Shown here one piece after another: positions 33,768 to 44,500 of a DNA stretch of 64,000 nucleotides. Below the pieces are notes generated by a model that worked only from the letters and a program-made list of their open reading frames with translations, ran no database searches and was not told the DNA's origin. Origin of the DNA: Cladorhizidae sp. MBARI D1340-BT2 (Eukaryota > Porifera > Demospongiae > Poecilosclerida > Cladorhizidae). How positions within the stretch are numbered: position 1 is the stretch's first letter; each line of letters begins with the position of its first letter. The position numbers were made by a program, and so were the translations under genes. The stretch is from positions 4,644,204-4,708,203 of the forward strand of contig JAQNBH010000003.1 of the NCBI GenBank assembly GCA_028752905.1, in the 5' to 3' direction.

Positions 33768-35650
33768 CTTCTCCTACTGGTACCACTCAGGCCCTCACTA
33801 TCACAGTACCAGAATGCTCCTCCTGGTACCACTCAGGCCTTCACTATCACAGTACCAGAATGCTCCTCCTGGTACCACTCAGGCCTTCACTATCACAGTA
33901 CCAGAATGCTCCTCCTGGTACCACTCAGGCCTTCACTATCACAGTACCAGAATGCTCCTCCTGGTACCACTCAGGCCTTCACTATCACAGTACCAGAATG
34001 CTCCTCCTGGTACCACTCAGGCCTTCACTATCACAGCACCAGAATGCTCCTCCTGGTACCACTCAGGCCTTCACTATCACAGTACCAGAATGCTCCTCCT
34101 GGTACCACTCAGGCCTTCACTATCACAGTACCAGAATGCTCCTCCTGGTACCACTCAGGCCTTCACTATCACAGCACCAGAATGCTCCTCCTGGTACCAC
34201 TCAGGCCTTCACTATCACAGTACCAGAATGCTCCTCCTGGTACCACTCAGGCCTTCACTATCACAGTACCAGAATGCTCCTCCTGGTACCACTCAGGCCT
34301 TCACTATCACAGTACCAGAATGCTCCTCCTGGTACCACTCAGGCCTTCACTATCACAGTACCAGAATGCTCCTCCTGGTACCACTCAGGCCTTCACTATC
34401 ACAGCACCAGAATGCTCCTCCTGGTACCACTCAGGCCTTCACTATCACAGTACCAGAATGCTCCTCCTGGTACCACTCAGGCCTTCACTATCACAGTACC
34501 AGAATGCTCCTCCTGGTACCACTCAGGCCTTCACTATCACAGTACCAGAATGCTCCTCCTGGTACCACTCAGGCCTTCACTACCACAGCACCAGAATGCT
34601 CCTCCTGGTACCACTCAGGCCTTCACTATCACAGTACCAGAATGCTCCTCCTGGTACCACTCAGGCCTTCACTATCACAGTACCAGAATGCTCCTCCTGG
34701 TACCACTCAGGCCTTCACTATCACAGTACCAGAATGCTCCTCCTGGTACCACTCAGGCCTTCACTATCACAGTACCAGAATGCTCCTCCTGGTACCACTC
34801 AGGCCTTCACTACCACAGCACCAGAATGCTCCTCCTGGTACCACTCAGGCCTTCACTACCACAGCACCAGAATGCTCCTCCTGGTACCACTCAGGCCTTC
34901 ACTATCACAGCACCAGAATGCTCCTCCTGGTACCACTCAGGCCTTCACTATCACAGTACCAGAATGCTCCTCCTGGTACCACTCAGGCCTTCACTTTCAC
35001 AGTACCAGAATGCTCCTCCTGGTACCACTCAGGCATTCACTATCACAGCACCAGAATGCTCCTCCTGGTACCACTCAGGCCCTCACTATCACAGTACCAG
35101 AATGCTCCTCCTGGTACCACTCAGGCCTTCACTATCACAGCACAGAATGCTCCTCCTGGTACCACTCAGGCCTTCACTATCACAGCACCAGAATGCTCCT
35201 CCTGGTACCACTCAGGCCTTCACTATCACAGTACCAGAATGCTCCTCCTGGTGCCACTCAGGCCTTCACTATCACAGCAAAGAATGCTCCTCCTGGTACC
35301 ACTCAGGCCTTCACTATCACAGTACCAGAATGCTCCTCCTGGTACCACTCAGGCCTTCACTATCACAGCACAGAATGCTCCGCCTGGTGCCACTCAGGCC
35401 TTCACTATCACAGCACCAGAATGCTCCTCCTGGTGCCTTCACTATCACAGTACCAGAATGCTCCTCCTGGTGCCACTCAGGCCTTCACTATCACAGCACC
35501 AGAATGCTCCTCCTGGTGCCACTCAGGCCTTCACTATCACAGCACAGAATGCTCCTCCTGGTACCGCTCAGGCCCTCACTATCACAGTACCAGAATGCTC
35601 TCCCGTACAACTCGGCATGCTCCTACTGGTACCATTCAGGCACTATCACG
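33768..35650. repeat. 46-bp minisatellite, about 41 copies
   Basis: Unit begins CACTCAGGCCTTCACTATCA and continues CAGTACCAGAATGCTCC, with GTACC/GCACC variants. Plus frames are open for over 600 codons only because the unit has no stop in any phase. The right end (after 35140) is more degenerate. Confidence 0.96.
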
Positions 35651-36930
35651 GCACAAACAATTTGCTAGACTAATCTACTTACAGACAAACTTTCCACTGC
35701 GATTTGACATGGCTTATTCGCCCGATCCATCAGCCCCTGAGAAGGACAATTCTGTTCGTCTCTCCACCGCACACAAGAGGCATCAGGAGAAGTTCAGCAC
35801 AGCTGGAACCTTCAGTGCAAAAGAGTGCTGTGTTTTCACGATCCTCACTACTGCATCGCTACGTACGTCACTGCCATATCAACTTGAAAGGTGAAGAGCT
35901 CTCCCTCACAGAGACGCTGACTTATGCCACAATCAACACGGCTTCTCCGTCCGGACAGTAAACATCGCAGAAAAGGATATTTTCGAGGCGTCAAATGCTC
36001 ACAGTTGCCGACTAGCAGATGAACCCTCAGTGGAAATGTTTGTGGATCGTGTAGCCTATAGTAGAAACCACACCATACGCGACCTCTCTTCATCCTGCCT
36101 ATTCGTGTCTTGGGCTATCAAAACTGTGAATATTAAACCCTTCGAAAATATCAAATATCCCCCTCCATATGCTACGTTGGCTCCAGGACAGTCTCCATTT
36201 GAAACTAACCTTGCCCCCATTGCGCGGAGATGTCTTGAGGGCTCTCAGTCAGGCACAGTCAGACTTTGAGCAGCTGGTCACAGCCGAGACAGGTTGCTTC
36301 TGACAACGTCTCATGTGGAAACATTTCACCCGAAGCTAAAATCTTCACCTGACATGACGTACAGTACATAGCTGAAGTAGACCGCAATGAAGAGTTCCTA
36401 ACTGAAGACAGTGTAAGATAATTCTCTGAAGTACTAGAACTTTGTCGATGGAGATACCAGCTAGCTAAAAGTCAAAACGGCAGCTACGGTCTTTGTTGCA
36501 AAGGCTAAGCGTGCTAATGGTAGGGGCAAATGCAATTATGTTAGACAAGCTAGCATGTGAACACCTTACCTGATAAAGCCTCAGGCAATAAAGAAGATGG
36601 CAAAGGCTAAATCTGTCACGTGACTATACAAACAACTCAAGTGCGTGCCATGTGTGTGTGTGTGCTGCATTATTTAATTATAGGCTCTAAGGTTTAATAA
36701 AACATACTAGTCAGTGAATTATCAACTTTGCCCTTCCTGAATATATAGACTTTTCCAACAGAAAATATTCATATAATGTATCTATTGATGTAGAACCTGT
36801 TGTCTCTTGCAAAACCTCAGTGAGAACTCGGAGGAGTATGCAAGGTAGGATTACTGAATGCAAGCTAGGAATACTGAAAGACAATCCTGTATATCTCGCT
36901 TTAGCCACTCTAATATTTCCTATCTCCCTC
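35651..36930 (+). other. Unique stretch with unidentified decayed coding-like sequence
   Basis: Plus-strand frames here (35670-35894 with MAYSPDPSAPEKDNS; 36030-36269 with ENIKYPPPYATLAPGQSPF) look more protein-like than flanking repeats but have no start, no splice pattern and no family I recognise. They could be remnants of a mobile element. 36270-36930 shows nothing further. Confidence 0.25.
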
Positions 36931-37480
36931 CCCCCTCTCCCCATCCTCCTATCTCCCCCGTCTCTCCCCATCCTCCACCTCCTCCTATCTCCCTCCCCCT
37001 CCCATACATGTATCTCCCTCCCCCCTCTCCCCATCCTCCTCCTCCTGTCTCCCCATCCTCCTATCTCCCTCCCCCCTCATCCCATCCTCCTCCTCCTCCG
37101 ATCTCCCCCGTCTCTCCCCATCCTCCCTCCCCATTCTCCCTCCCCCTTTCCCCATCTCTCTCCTCCTGTCTCCTCTCCCCTTTCTCCTCCTCTCATATCG
37201 TACCCTCCCCCTGCCCCCCACTGTACACCACTAACCCCCTGCCCCCCACTGTACACCACTAACCCCCTGCCCGCCCCCCCCACTGTACACCACTAACCCC
37301 CTGCCCCCCCCCACTGTACACCACTAACCCCCTGCCCCCCCCCCCCCCCCCCCCCACTGTACACCACTAATCCCCTGCCCCACCACTGTACACCACCAAC
37401 CCCCTGCCCCCCCACTGTACACCACCAACCCCCTGCCCCCCCACTGTACACCACCAACCCCCTGCCCCCTCACATCATCG
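36915..37480. repeat. CT/C-rich tract and 27-bp C-rich repeat
   Basis: 36915-37195 is CTCC/CCCC low complexity. 37200-37470 repeats CCCCTGCCCCCCACTGTACA and CCACTAA, about 10 copies, with a poly-C run at 37337-37355. In gene orientation it is G-rich and starts about 20 bases after the exon 4 donor. Confidence 0.9.
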
Positions 37481-37487
37481 CCCGCAC

Positions 37488-37574
37488 CTTTATCAGCAAG
37501 GAAGTTGGAGGTTGCATTTGTCTTGTCAGAGTAGTACTCTCCGAGAAATGACGTCTGCTCTTCAACGAATTTGA
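37488..37574 (-). CDS. Sbf: DENN gene exon 4 (uDENN variable region), provisional
   Basis: 87 nt, phase 1 to 1, reading KFVEEQTSFLGEYYSDK, then TNATSNFLADK. The donor is AAAG followed by GTGCGG, and its phase fits exon 5 exactly (the junction codon makes Asp). The acceptor is either AAG at 37575 or AAG at 37581. The incoming phase does not fit exon 3, which ends in phase 0, so a small exon may be missing between them. SBF proteins are variable in this segment, so homology cannot confirm it. Confidence 0.5.
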
Positions 37575-37773
37575 CTTGATCTTATCTAAAGAACTCCGAG
37601 GCTTTTCCTTGCACAACTAAACATTGAAATATATATATATATATAATACACACCCAGTGCAAAACAACATTTACATAGCACATAACAGGGTGGTGGCAAA
37701 GAATGTCGAGATACACATGTTGAATAAAAGAAGTCCATGGATTTATATACGTGTATATGTAGTCCTCCTTCTC

Positions 37774-38036
37774 ATAGCCCTAGCCCTACGTAATGTAGTC
37801 CTCCTTCTCATAGCCCTAGCCCTACGTATATGTAGTCCTCCTACCCATAGCCCTAGCCCTACGTATATGTAGTCCTCCTACCCATAGCCCTAGCCCTACG
37901 TATATGTAGTCCTCCTACCCATAGCCCTAGCCCTACGTATATGTAGTCTTCCTAGCCATAGCCCTACGTATATGTAGTCCTCCTACCCATAGCCCTAGCC
38001 CTACGTATATGTAGTCCCCCTACCCATAGCCCTAGC
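37774..38036. repeat. 37-bp repeat, about 7 copies, CCCTAG core
   Basis: TAGTCCTCCTACCCATAGCC then CTAGCCCTACGTATATG. It lies in intron 3. 38037-38520 is unique without recognised features. Confidence 0.92.
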
Positions 38037-38529
38037 ACTATGCTTTTAATTAATGGCACTCACTGTTTAGGATGCCATAAGAAGTTGCATCTCTTAGCTA
38101 CGTACAAAACACCCTCTAAACATGGTGACTTCTAGAGAGCCGAGTTATGCAAGGTTAAGTGCTTGTCAGAGTGACTTACTACTAGTATTGCCACTACTAA
38201 TACTACAACTATCAGAACAAAAGGTTGCCAGGGTTACTATAGTTACCATGTGACAAGCTCTATAATCCTAAGTCTGTTTATCACAAGTCAGTTTTAATTA
38301 CTACATGACAACAGGTTAATTAAAGGGATACACTTTACCAGTCTAGACATGCACATCAGAACTAGAGGGTATGTCTGGAGAGGAACGGAGCTTGCAATTT
38401 AGAAATCAAGTTAGTGCTTGTCATATATGTAGGCATTAGTATAACTAATTTATACCATTGCCATGGTAATATCTCTTCATCACTTCCTAATGACAGGAAC
38501 ACTTCCAAACACAATGGGAATACATAGGA

Positions 38530-38960
38530 ACAGGGCTATGAACAGGACTCTGTAGGTGGGACTACGGCTAGGGAGGACTAGGGGAACAGGACTTGGGAAG
38601 AACTACGACTAGGGCTAGCATTGACGATAGTGCTGCGGTGGTGGTTGACTCTATCCTAGGGCTATGAACAGCACTTGGGTACTACAACTAGAGAGGACTA
38701 GGGGAACAGGACTTGGGTAAGCGACTTAAAGCTAAGGCTACAGCTATGAACAGGATTTGGGTAGGACTACGATTAGGGCTAGCTACATGAGTAGCAATTG
38801 GGTAGGACTGCAGATTAGGGCTAGGGCTAGGGCTAGGGTTGACATGACTTACATAAGTAAGACTACAGACTAGGGCAAAGGCTACGTAGGGCTAGGGCTA
38901 TGAGCAGGATTTGGTTAGAACTACGTAGGGCTAGGGCTACAGCAAGACTATAAACCGTAA
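38530..38960. repeat. Degenerate GGGCTAGGG-rich tract
   Basis: Irregular repeats of GACTACGACTAGGGCTAG and ACAGGACTTGGG, including GGGCTAGGGCTAGGGCTAGGG at 38818-38838. No fixed period. Confidence 0.7.
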
Positions 38961-39029
38961 CCAATTGGTTGTGGTTCATCAGCGAAAGTCACAGAGGTTC
39001 CTTACACCTTGCCATACACATAGCCCTAG

Positions 39030-39470
39030 ACCTTGCAATATTCCTCGCCCTAGCCTTGCCATACTCCTAGCCCTAGCCCTTGCCATACTCCTAGCCCTAG
39101 TCCTCGCTATACTCCTAGCCCTAGTCCTCGCTATACTCCTAGCCCTAGACCTTGCCATACTCCTAGCCCTAGTTCTTGCCATACTCCTAGCCCTAGTTCT
39201 TGCCATACTCCTAGCCCTAGTTCTTGCCATACTCCTAGCCCTAGTTCTTGCCATACTCCTAGCCCTAGTCCTCGCTATACTCCTAGCCCTAGACCTTGCC
39301 ATACTCCTAGCCCTAGTTCTTGCCATACTCCTAGCCCTAGCTCTTGCCATACTCATAGCCCTAGTTCTTGCCATACTCATAGCCCTAGTTCTTGCCATAC
39401 TCCTAGCCCTAGTCCTTGCCATACTCCTAGCCCTAGTCCTTGCCATATCCCCAGCCCTGGTCACAGTCCA
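39030..39470. repeat. 24-bp minisatellite, about 18 copies
   Basis: Unit CCATACTCCTAGCCCTAGTT plus CTTG. The unit is eight codons, giving an apparent hydrophobic ILLALVLA repeat on plus and SMARTRAR on minus. Both are artefacts. Confidence 0.94.
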
Positions 39471-39479
39471 GCCCAGCCT

Positions 39480-40370
39480 AGCCATGGTCCACCCCTCGTC
39501 ATAGCCCTAGCCATGGTCACAGTCCACCTTCATCATAGCCCTAGCCCTGGTCATAGTCCAGCCTTCGTCATAGCCCTGCCGTAGTCATAGTCCAACCATC
39601 TTCAAAGTGCTAGCCCTGATCATAGTCCATGTCATAGCCCTAGTCTGGTCATAATCCAGCCCTCATCATAGCCCTAGCCCTGGTCATAGTCCAGCCCTCA
39701 TCATAGCCCTAGCCCTGGTCATAGTCCATCCCTCATCATAGCCCTAGCCCTGGTCATAGTTCAGCCCTCATCATAGCCCTAGCCCTGGTCATAGTCCAGC
39801 CCTCATCATAGCCCTAGCCCTGGTCATAGTTCAGCCCTCATCATAGCCCTAGCCCTGGTCATAGTCCAGCCCTCATCATAGCCCTAGCCCTGGTCATAGT
39901 CCAGCCCTCATCATAGCCCTAGCCCTGGTCATAGTCCAGCCCTCATCATAGCCCTAGCCCTGGTCATAGTTCAGCCCTCATCATAGCCCTAGCCCTGGTC
40001 ATAGTTCAGCCCTCATCATAGCCCTAGCCCTGGTCATAGTCCAGCCCTCATCATAGCCCTAACCCTGGTCATAGTTCAGCCCTCATCATAGCCCTAGCCC
40101 TGGTCATAGTTCAGCCCTCATCATAGCCCTAGCCCTGGTCATAGTCCAGCCCTTATCATAGCCCTAGCCCTGGTCATAGTCCAGCCATCACCCCAGCCCT
40201 AGCCCTGGTCATACAGTGTAGTCCAGCCCTCGTCACAGCCCTAGCCCTTATCATAGCCCTAGCCCTGGTCATCCAGCCCTTATCACAGCCCTAACCCTGG
40301 TAGTCCAGCCCTCATCATAGCCCTAGCCCAGTCGAGCCCATTGTCATAGACCTAGCCCTGGTCATACATT
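39480..40370. repeat. 35-bp minisatellite, about 22 copies
   Basis: CATAGCCCTAGCCCTGGTCA then TAGTCCAGCCCTCAT, most regular at 39640-40190 and degenerate at both sides. It shares the CCCTAG core with neighbours. It lies in intron 3. Confidence 0.93.
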
Positions 40371-40528
40371 ACTACAATAGAGGTTTATATACTGTGCTAG
40401 TTGGTGGTATTGGGGACAGAGGCACGCACAAGGGTACAATAGAGGGTATATATACTGTGCTAGTTGGTGATATTGGAGACACAGGTACGCACAAAGGTGT
40501 CTAAGTGGAAGCTACTGTACATGCATAC

Positions 40529-40648
40529 CTGGTAGAAGTTGAGAGTGGTGCAGTAGAGACGACTGCTGTCCTCTGCTGTCAGAATGAAGTCCACAAATGT
40601 CGGAGGCTTCGGAGAGTATGTCAAGTACCATCCCAGAGGCTGACAGAA
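40529..40648 (-). CDS. Sbf: DENN gene exon 3 (uDENN)
   Basis: 120 nt, 40 codons, phase 0 to 0. The acceptor is CCTCTTAG before TTCTGT; the donor is CTACCAG followed by GTATGC. It reads FCQPLGWYLTYSPKPPTF, then VDFILTAEDSSRLYCTTLNF. This matches the uDENN pattern FCQPxGW...PPTFFVxxLTDxDxxRHYCxCLTFYE of SBF1/2 (from memory). The polypyrimidine tract of the acceptor is supplied by the adjacent GGAGGAGTGG minisatellite read on the minus strand. Confidence 0.86.
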
Positions 40649-40654
40649 CTAAGA

Positions 40655-41037
40655 GGAGTGGGGGGAGGAGTGGGGAGGAGTGGGGAGGAGTGGGGAGGAG
40701 TGGGGAGGAGTGGGGAGGAGTGGGGAGGAGTGGGGAGGAGTGGGGAGGAGTGGGGAGGAGTGGGGAGGAGTGGGAGGAGTGGGGGGGAGTGGGGAGGAGT
40801 GAGGAGAGTGAGGGAGGAGTGGGGAGGAGTGGGGAGGAGTGGGGAGGAGTGGGGAGGAGTGGGGAGGAGTGGGGGAGGAGGTGGGGGCGAGAGGGAAGGA
40901 GTAAGGAGGAGTGGGGAGGAGGAGGGAGGGTGAAAGGGGAGGAGTGGGTAGAGGAGGGAGAGAGGAGGAGTGGCAGTGGAGAGAGGGGAGGGGACAAGTG
41001 GGAAGGAGGAGTAAGAGGGTGAAGAGTGGGAGGGAAA
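40655..41037. repeat. 10-bp GGAGGAGTGG minisatellite and GA-rich tail
   Basis: About 22 units of 10 bp to 40880, then irregular GGGAGGAG to 41037. On the minus strand it is a CT-rich run of about 380 nt that ends seven bases before the exon 3 acceptor. Confidence 0.95.
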
Positions 41038-41580
41038 AAACATGCTGTAAAAGGTCAGTGTTTGTGTCGTCTAATTATGTGTCATAATAAACAAATTTCT
41101 ATACTCAATTTCTAATTGTGCAGCTGAGGTCCACCATTTCTACAGATTTCTGCATCGGCACGTGACTAGCGACCCTTTCTGTTCCAGCCTCTTCGGCCAG
41201 AAAGATGGCTGCTACTCGAACATCCTTCCACTCTCCATGGAATGTTAGCGGCTGCCATGTGTACAGGAATACATGCACTCCGTGACTAGGCCCAGTACCC
41301 ACAACTGCTTTGACAACCCGACAATCCTCATGACAGGTCTGGTGTAGCTTACATATGCTAGCTACGTAGCTCAAGTGGACATGGGAGGACCATCTTTGGA
41401 CAGCACAATGAAGGAACTCCGCAAGCCTGTCTAGGTACATTTACATGAAGGCATGCAGTGAAAGAACTATGTTCTAAATATGCCAATTTCTATTATTGCA
41501 ATTGCATCACCAAATCATATTCTATTTTTGGGTCAGAGGCTAACAAAATTGTTTTCATATACGTGGATTGTCTACACCTA
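41038..41580 (-). other. Unique stretch with an unidentified 111-codon open frame
   Basis: Minus-strand 41105-41440 is open (FHGEWKDVRVAAIFLAEEAG, VVKAVVGTGPSHGVHVFLY). It has no recognised domain and no visible splice context, and could be a remnant of a mobile element. The rest is unremarkable. Confidence 0.25.
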
Positions 41581-41589
41581 TAGCCACGC

Positions 41590-44500
41590 TGTCCTGTGCC
41601 TAATCTCTGGCTCCATCTACACACATAGCCATGCTGTCCTGTGCCAAATCTCTGGCTCCATGGCTCCTACACACACAGCCATGCTGTCCTGTGCCTAATC
41701 TCTGGCCCCATCTACACCCACAGCCATGCTGTCCTGTGCCTAATCTCTGGCCCCATCTACACACACAGCCATGCTGTCCTGTGCCTAATCTCTGGCCCCA
41801 TCTACACACACAGCCACGCTGTCCTGTGCCTAATCTCTGGCTCCATCTACACACACAGCCACGCTGTCCTGTGCCTAATCTCTGGCTCCATCTACACCCA
41901 CAGCCATGCTGTCCTGTGCCTAATCTCTGGCTCCATCTACACACACAGCCACGCTGTCCTGTGCCAAATCTCTGGCTCCATCTACACCCACAGCCATGCT
42001 GTCCTGTGCCTAATCTCTGGCTCCATCTACACCCACAGCCACGCTGTCCTGTGCCTAATCTCTGGCCCCATGGCCACAGCCATGCTGTCCTGTGCCTAAT
42101 CTCTGGCCCCATCTACACACACAGCCATGCTGTCCTGTGCCTAATCTCTGGCTCCATCTACACCCACAGCCACGCTGTCCTGTGCCTAATCTCTGGCCCC
42201 ATCTACACCCACAGCCATGCTGTCCTGTGCCTAATCTCTGGCTCCATCTACACACACAGCCACGCTGTCCTGTGCCTAATCTCTGGCTCCATCTACACAC
42301 ACAGCCATGCTGTCCTGTGCCTAATCTCTGGCTCCATCTACACACACAGCCATGCTGTCCTGTGCCTAATCTCTGGCTCCATCTACACCCACAGCCATGC
42401 TGTCCTGTGCCAAATCTCTGGCTCCATCTACACCCACAGCCATGCTGTCCTGTGCCTAATCTCTGGCTCCATCTACACACACAGCCATGCTGTCCTGTGC
42501 CTAATCTCTGGCTCCATCTACACACACAGCCATGCTGTCCTGTGCCTAATCTCTGGCCCCATCTACACACACAGCCACGCTGTCCTGTGCCTAATCTCTG
42601 GCTCCATCTACACACACAGCCATGCTGTCCTGTGCCTAATCTCTGGCCCCATCTACACACACAGCCATGCTGTCCTGTGCCTAATCTCTGGCTCCATCTA
42701 CACACACAGCCATGCTGTCCTGTGCCAAATCTCTGGCCCCATGGCCTACACACACAGCCATGCTGTCCTGTGCCTAATCTCTGGCCCCATCTACAAACAC
42801 AGCCATGCTGTCCTGTGCCTAATCTCTGGCTCCATCTACACACACAGCCATGCTGTCCTGTGCCTAATCTCTGGCCCCATCTACACACACAGCCATGCTG
42901 TCCTGTGCCTAATCTCTGGCCCCATCTACACACACAGCCATGCTGTCCTGTGCCTAATCTCTGGCCCCATGGCTCCTACACACACAGCCATGCTGTCCTG
43001 TGCCTAATCTCTAGCTCCATCTACACACACAGCCAAGCTGTCCTGTGCCTAATCTCTGGCCCCATCTACACACACAGCCATGCTGTCCTGTGCCTAATCT
43101 CTGGCCCCATGGCTCCTACACACACAGCCATGCTGTCCTGTGCCTAATCTCTGGCTCCATCTACACCCACAGCCACGCTGTCCTGTGCCTAATCTCTGGC
43201 TCCATCTACACACACAGCCATGCTGTCCTGTGCCTAATCTCTGGCTCCATCTACACCCACAGCCATGCTGTCCTGTGCCTAATCTCTGGCCCCATGGCCA
43301 CAGCCATGCTGTCCTGTGCCAAATCTCTGGCTCCATCTACACACACAGCCATGCTGTCCTGTGCCTAATCTCTGGCCCCATCTACACCCACAGCCATGCT
43401 GTCCTGTGCCTAATCTCTGGCCCCATCTACACACACAGCCATGCTGTCCTGTGCCTAATCTCTGGCCCACACACACAGCCATGCTGTCCTGTGCCTAATC
43501 TCTGGCTCCATCTACACACACAGCCATGCTGTCTGTGCCTAATCTCTGGCTCCATCTACACACACAGCCATGCTGTCCTGTGCCTAATCTCTGGCTCCAT
43601 CTACACACACAGCCACGCTGTCCTGTGCCTAATCTCTGGCCCCATCTACACACACAGCCACGCTGTCCTGTGCCTAATCTCTGGCCCCATCTACACACAC
43701 AGCCACGCTGTCCTGTGCCTAATCTTCTCTGGCTCCATCTACACCCACAGCCATGCTGTCCTGTGCCAAATCTCTGGCTCCATCTACACCCACAGCCATG
43801 CTGTCCTGTGCCTAATCTCTGGCTCCATCTACACACACAGCCAAGCTGCCCTGTGCCTAATCTCTGGCCCCATCTACACCCACAGCCATGCTGTCCTGTG
43901 CCTAATCTCTGGCTCCATCTACACACACAGCCACGCTGTCCTGTGCCTAATCTCTGGCCCCATGGCTCCTACACACACAGCCATGCTGTCCTGTGCCTAA
44001 TCTCTGGCCCCATCTACACACACAGCCACGCTGTCCTGTGCCTAATCTCTGGCCCCATGGCCACAGCCATGCTGTCCTGTGCCAAATCTCTGGCTCCATC
44101 TACACACACAGCCATGCTGTCCTGTGCCTAATCTCTGGCCCCATCTACACCCACAGCCATGCTGTCCTGTGCCAAATCTCTGGCTCCATCTACACACACA
44201 GCCATGCTGTCCTGTGCCAAATCTCTGGCTCCATCTACACCCACAGCCATGCTGTCCTGTGCCTAATCTCTGGCCCCATGGCTCCTACACCCACAGCCAT
44301 GCTGTCCTGTGCCTAATCTCTGGCTCCATCTACACACACAGCCATGCTGTCCTGTGCCTAATCTCTGGCTCCATCTACATACACAGCCATGCTGTCCTGT
44401 GCCTAATCTCTGGCTCCATCTACACACACAGCCATGCTGTCCTGTGCCTAATCTCTGGCTCCATCTACACACACAGCCATGCTGTCCTGTGCCTCATCTC

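Noticed and set aside
33761..35894. Three overlapping frames of about 620-660 codons
   Set aside because: They come from a 46-bp tandem repeat without stops in any phase. Only the non-repeat tail after 35650 may be worth a look, and that is reported separately.
38965..39504. Hydrophobic ILLALVLA repeat resembling a membrane protein
   Set aside because: It arises from a 24-bp CCCTAG-type array within intron 3; the opposite strand is equally open.
29470..40370. Interstitial telomere
   Set aside because: The core is CTAGGG within longer units rather than uninterrupted TTAGGG, so the resemblance alone does not support a telomere origin.
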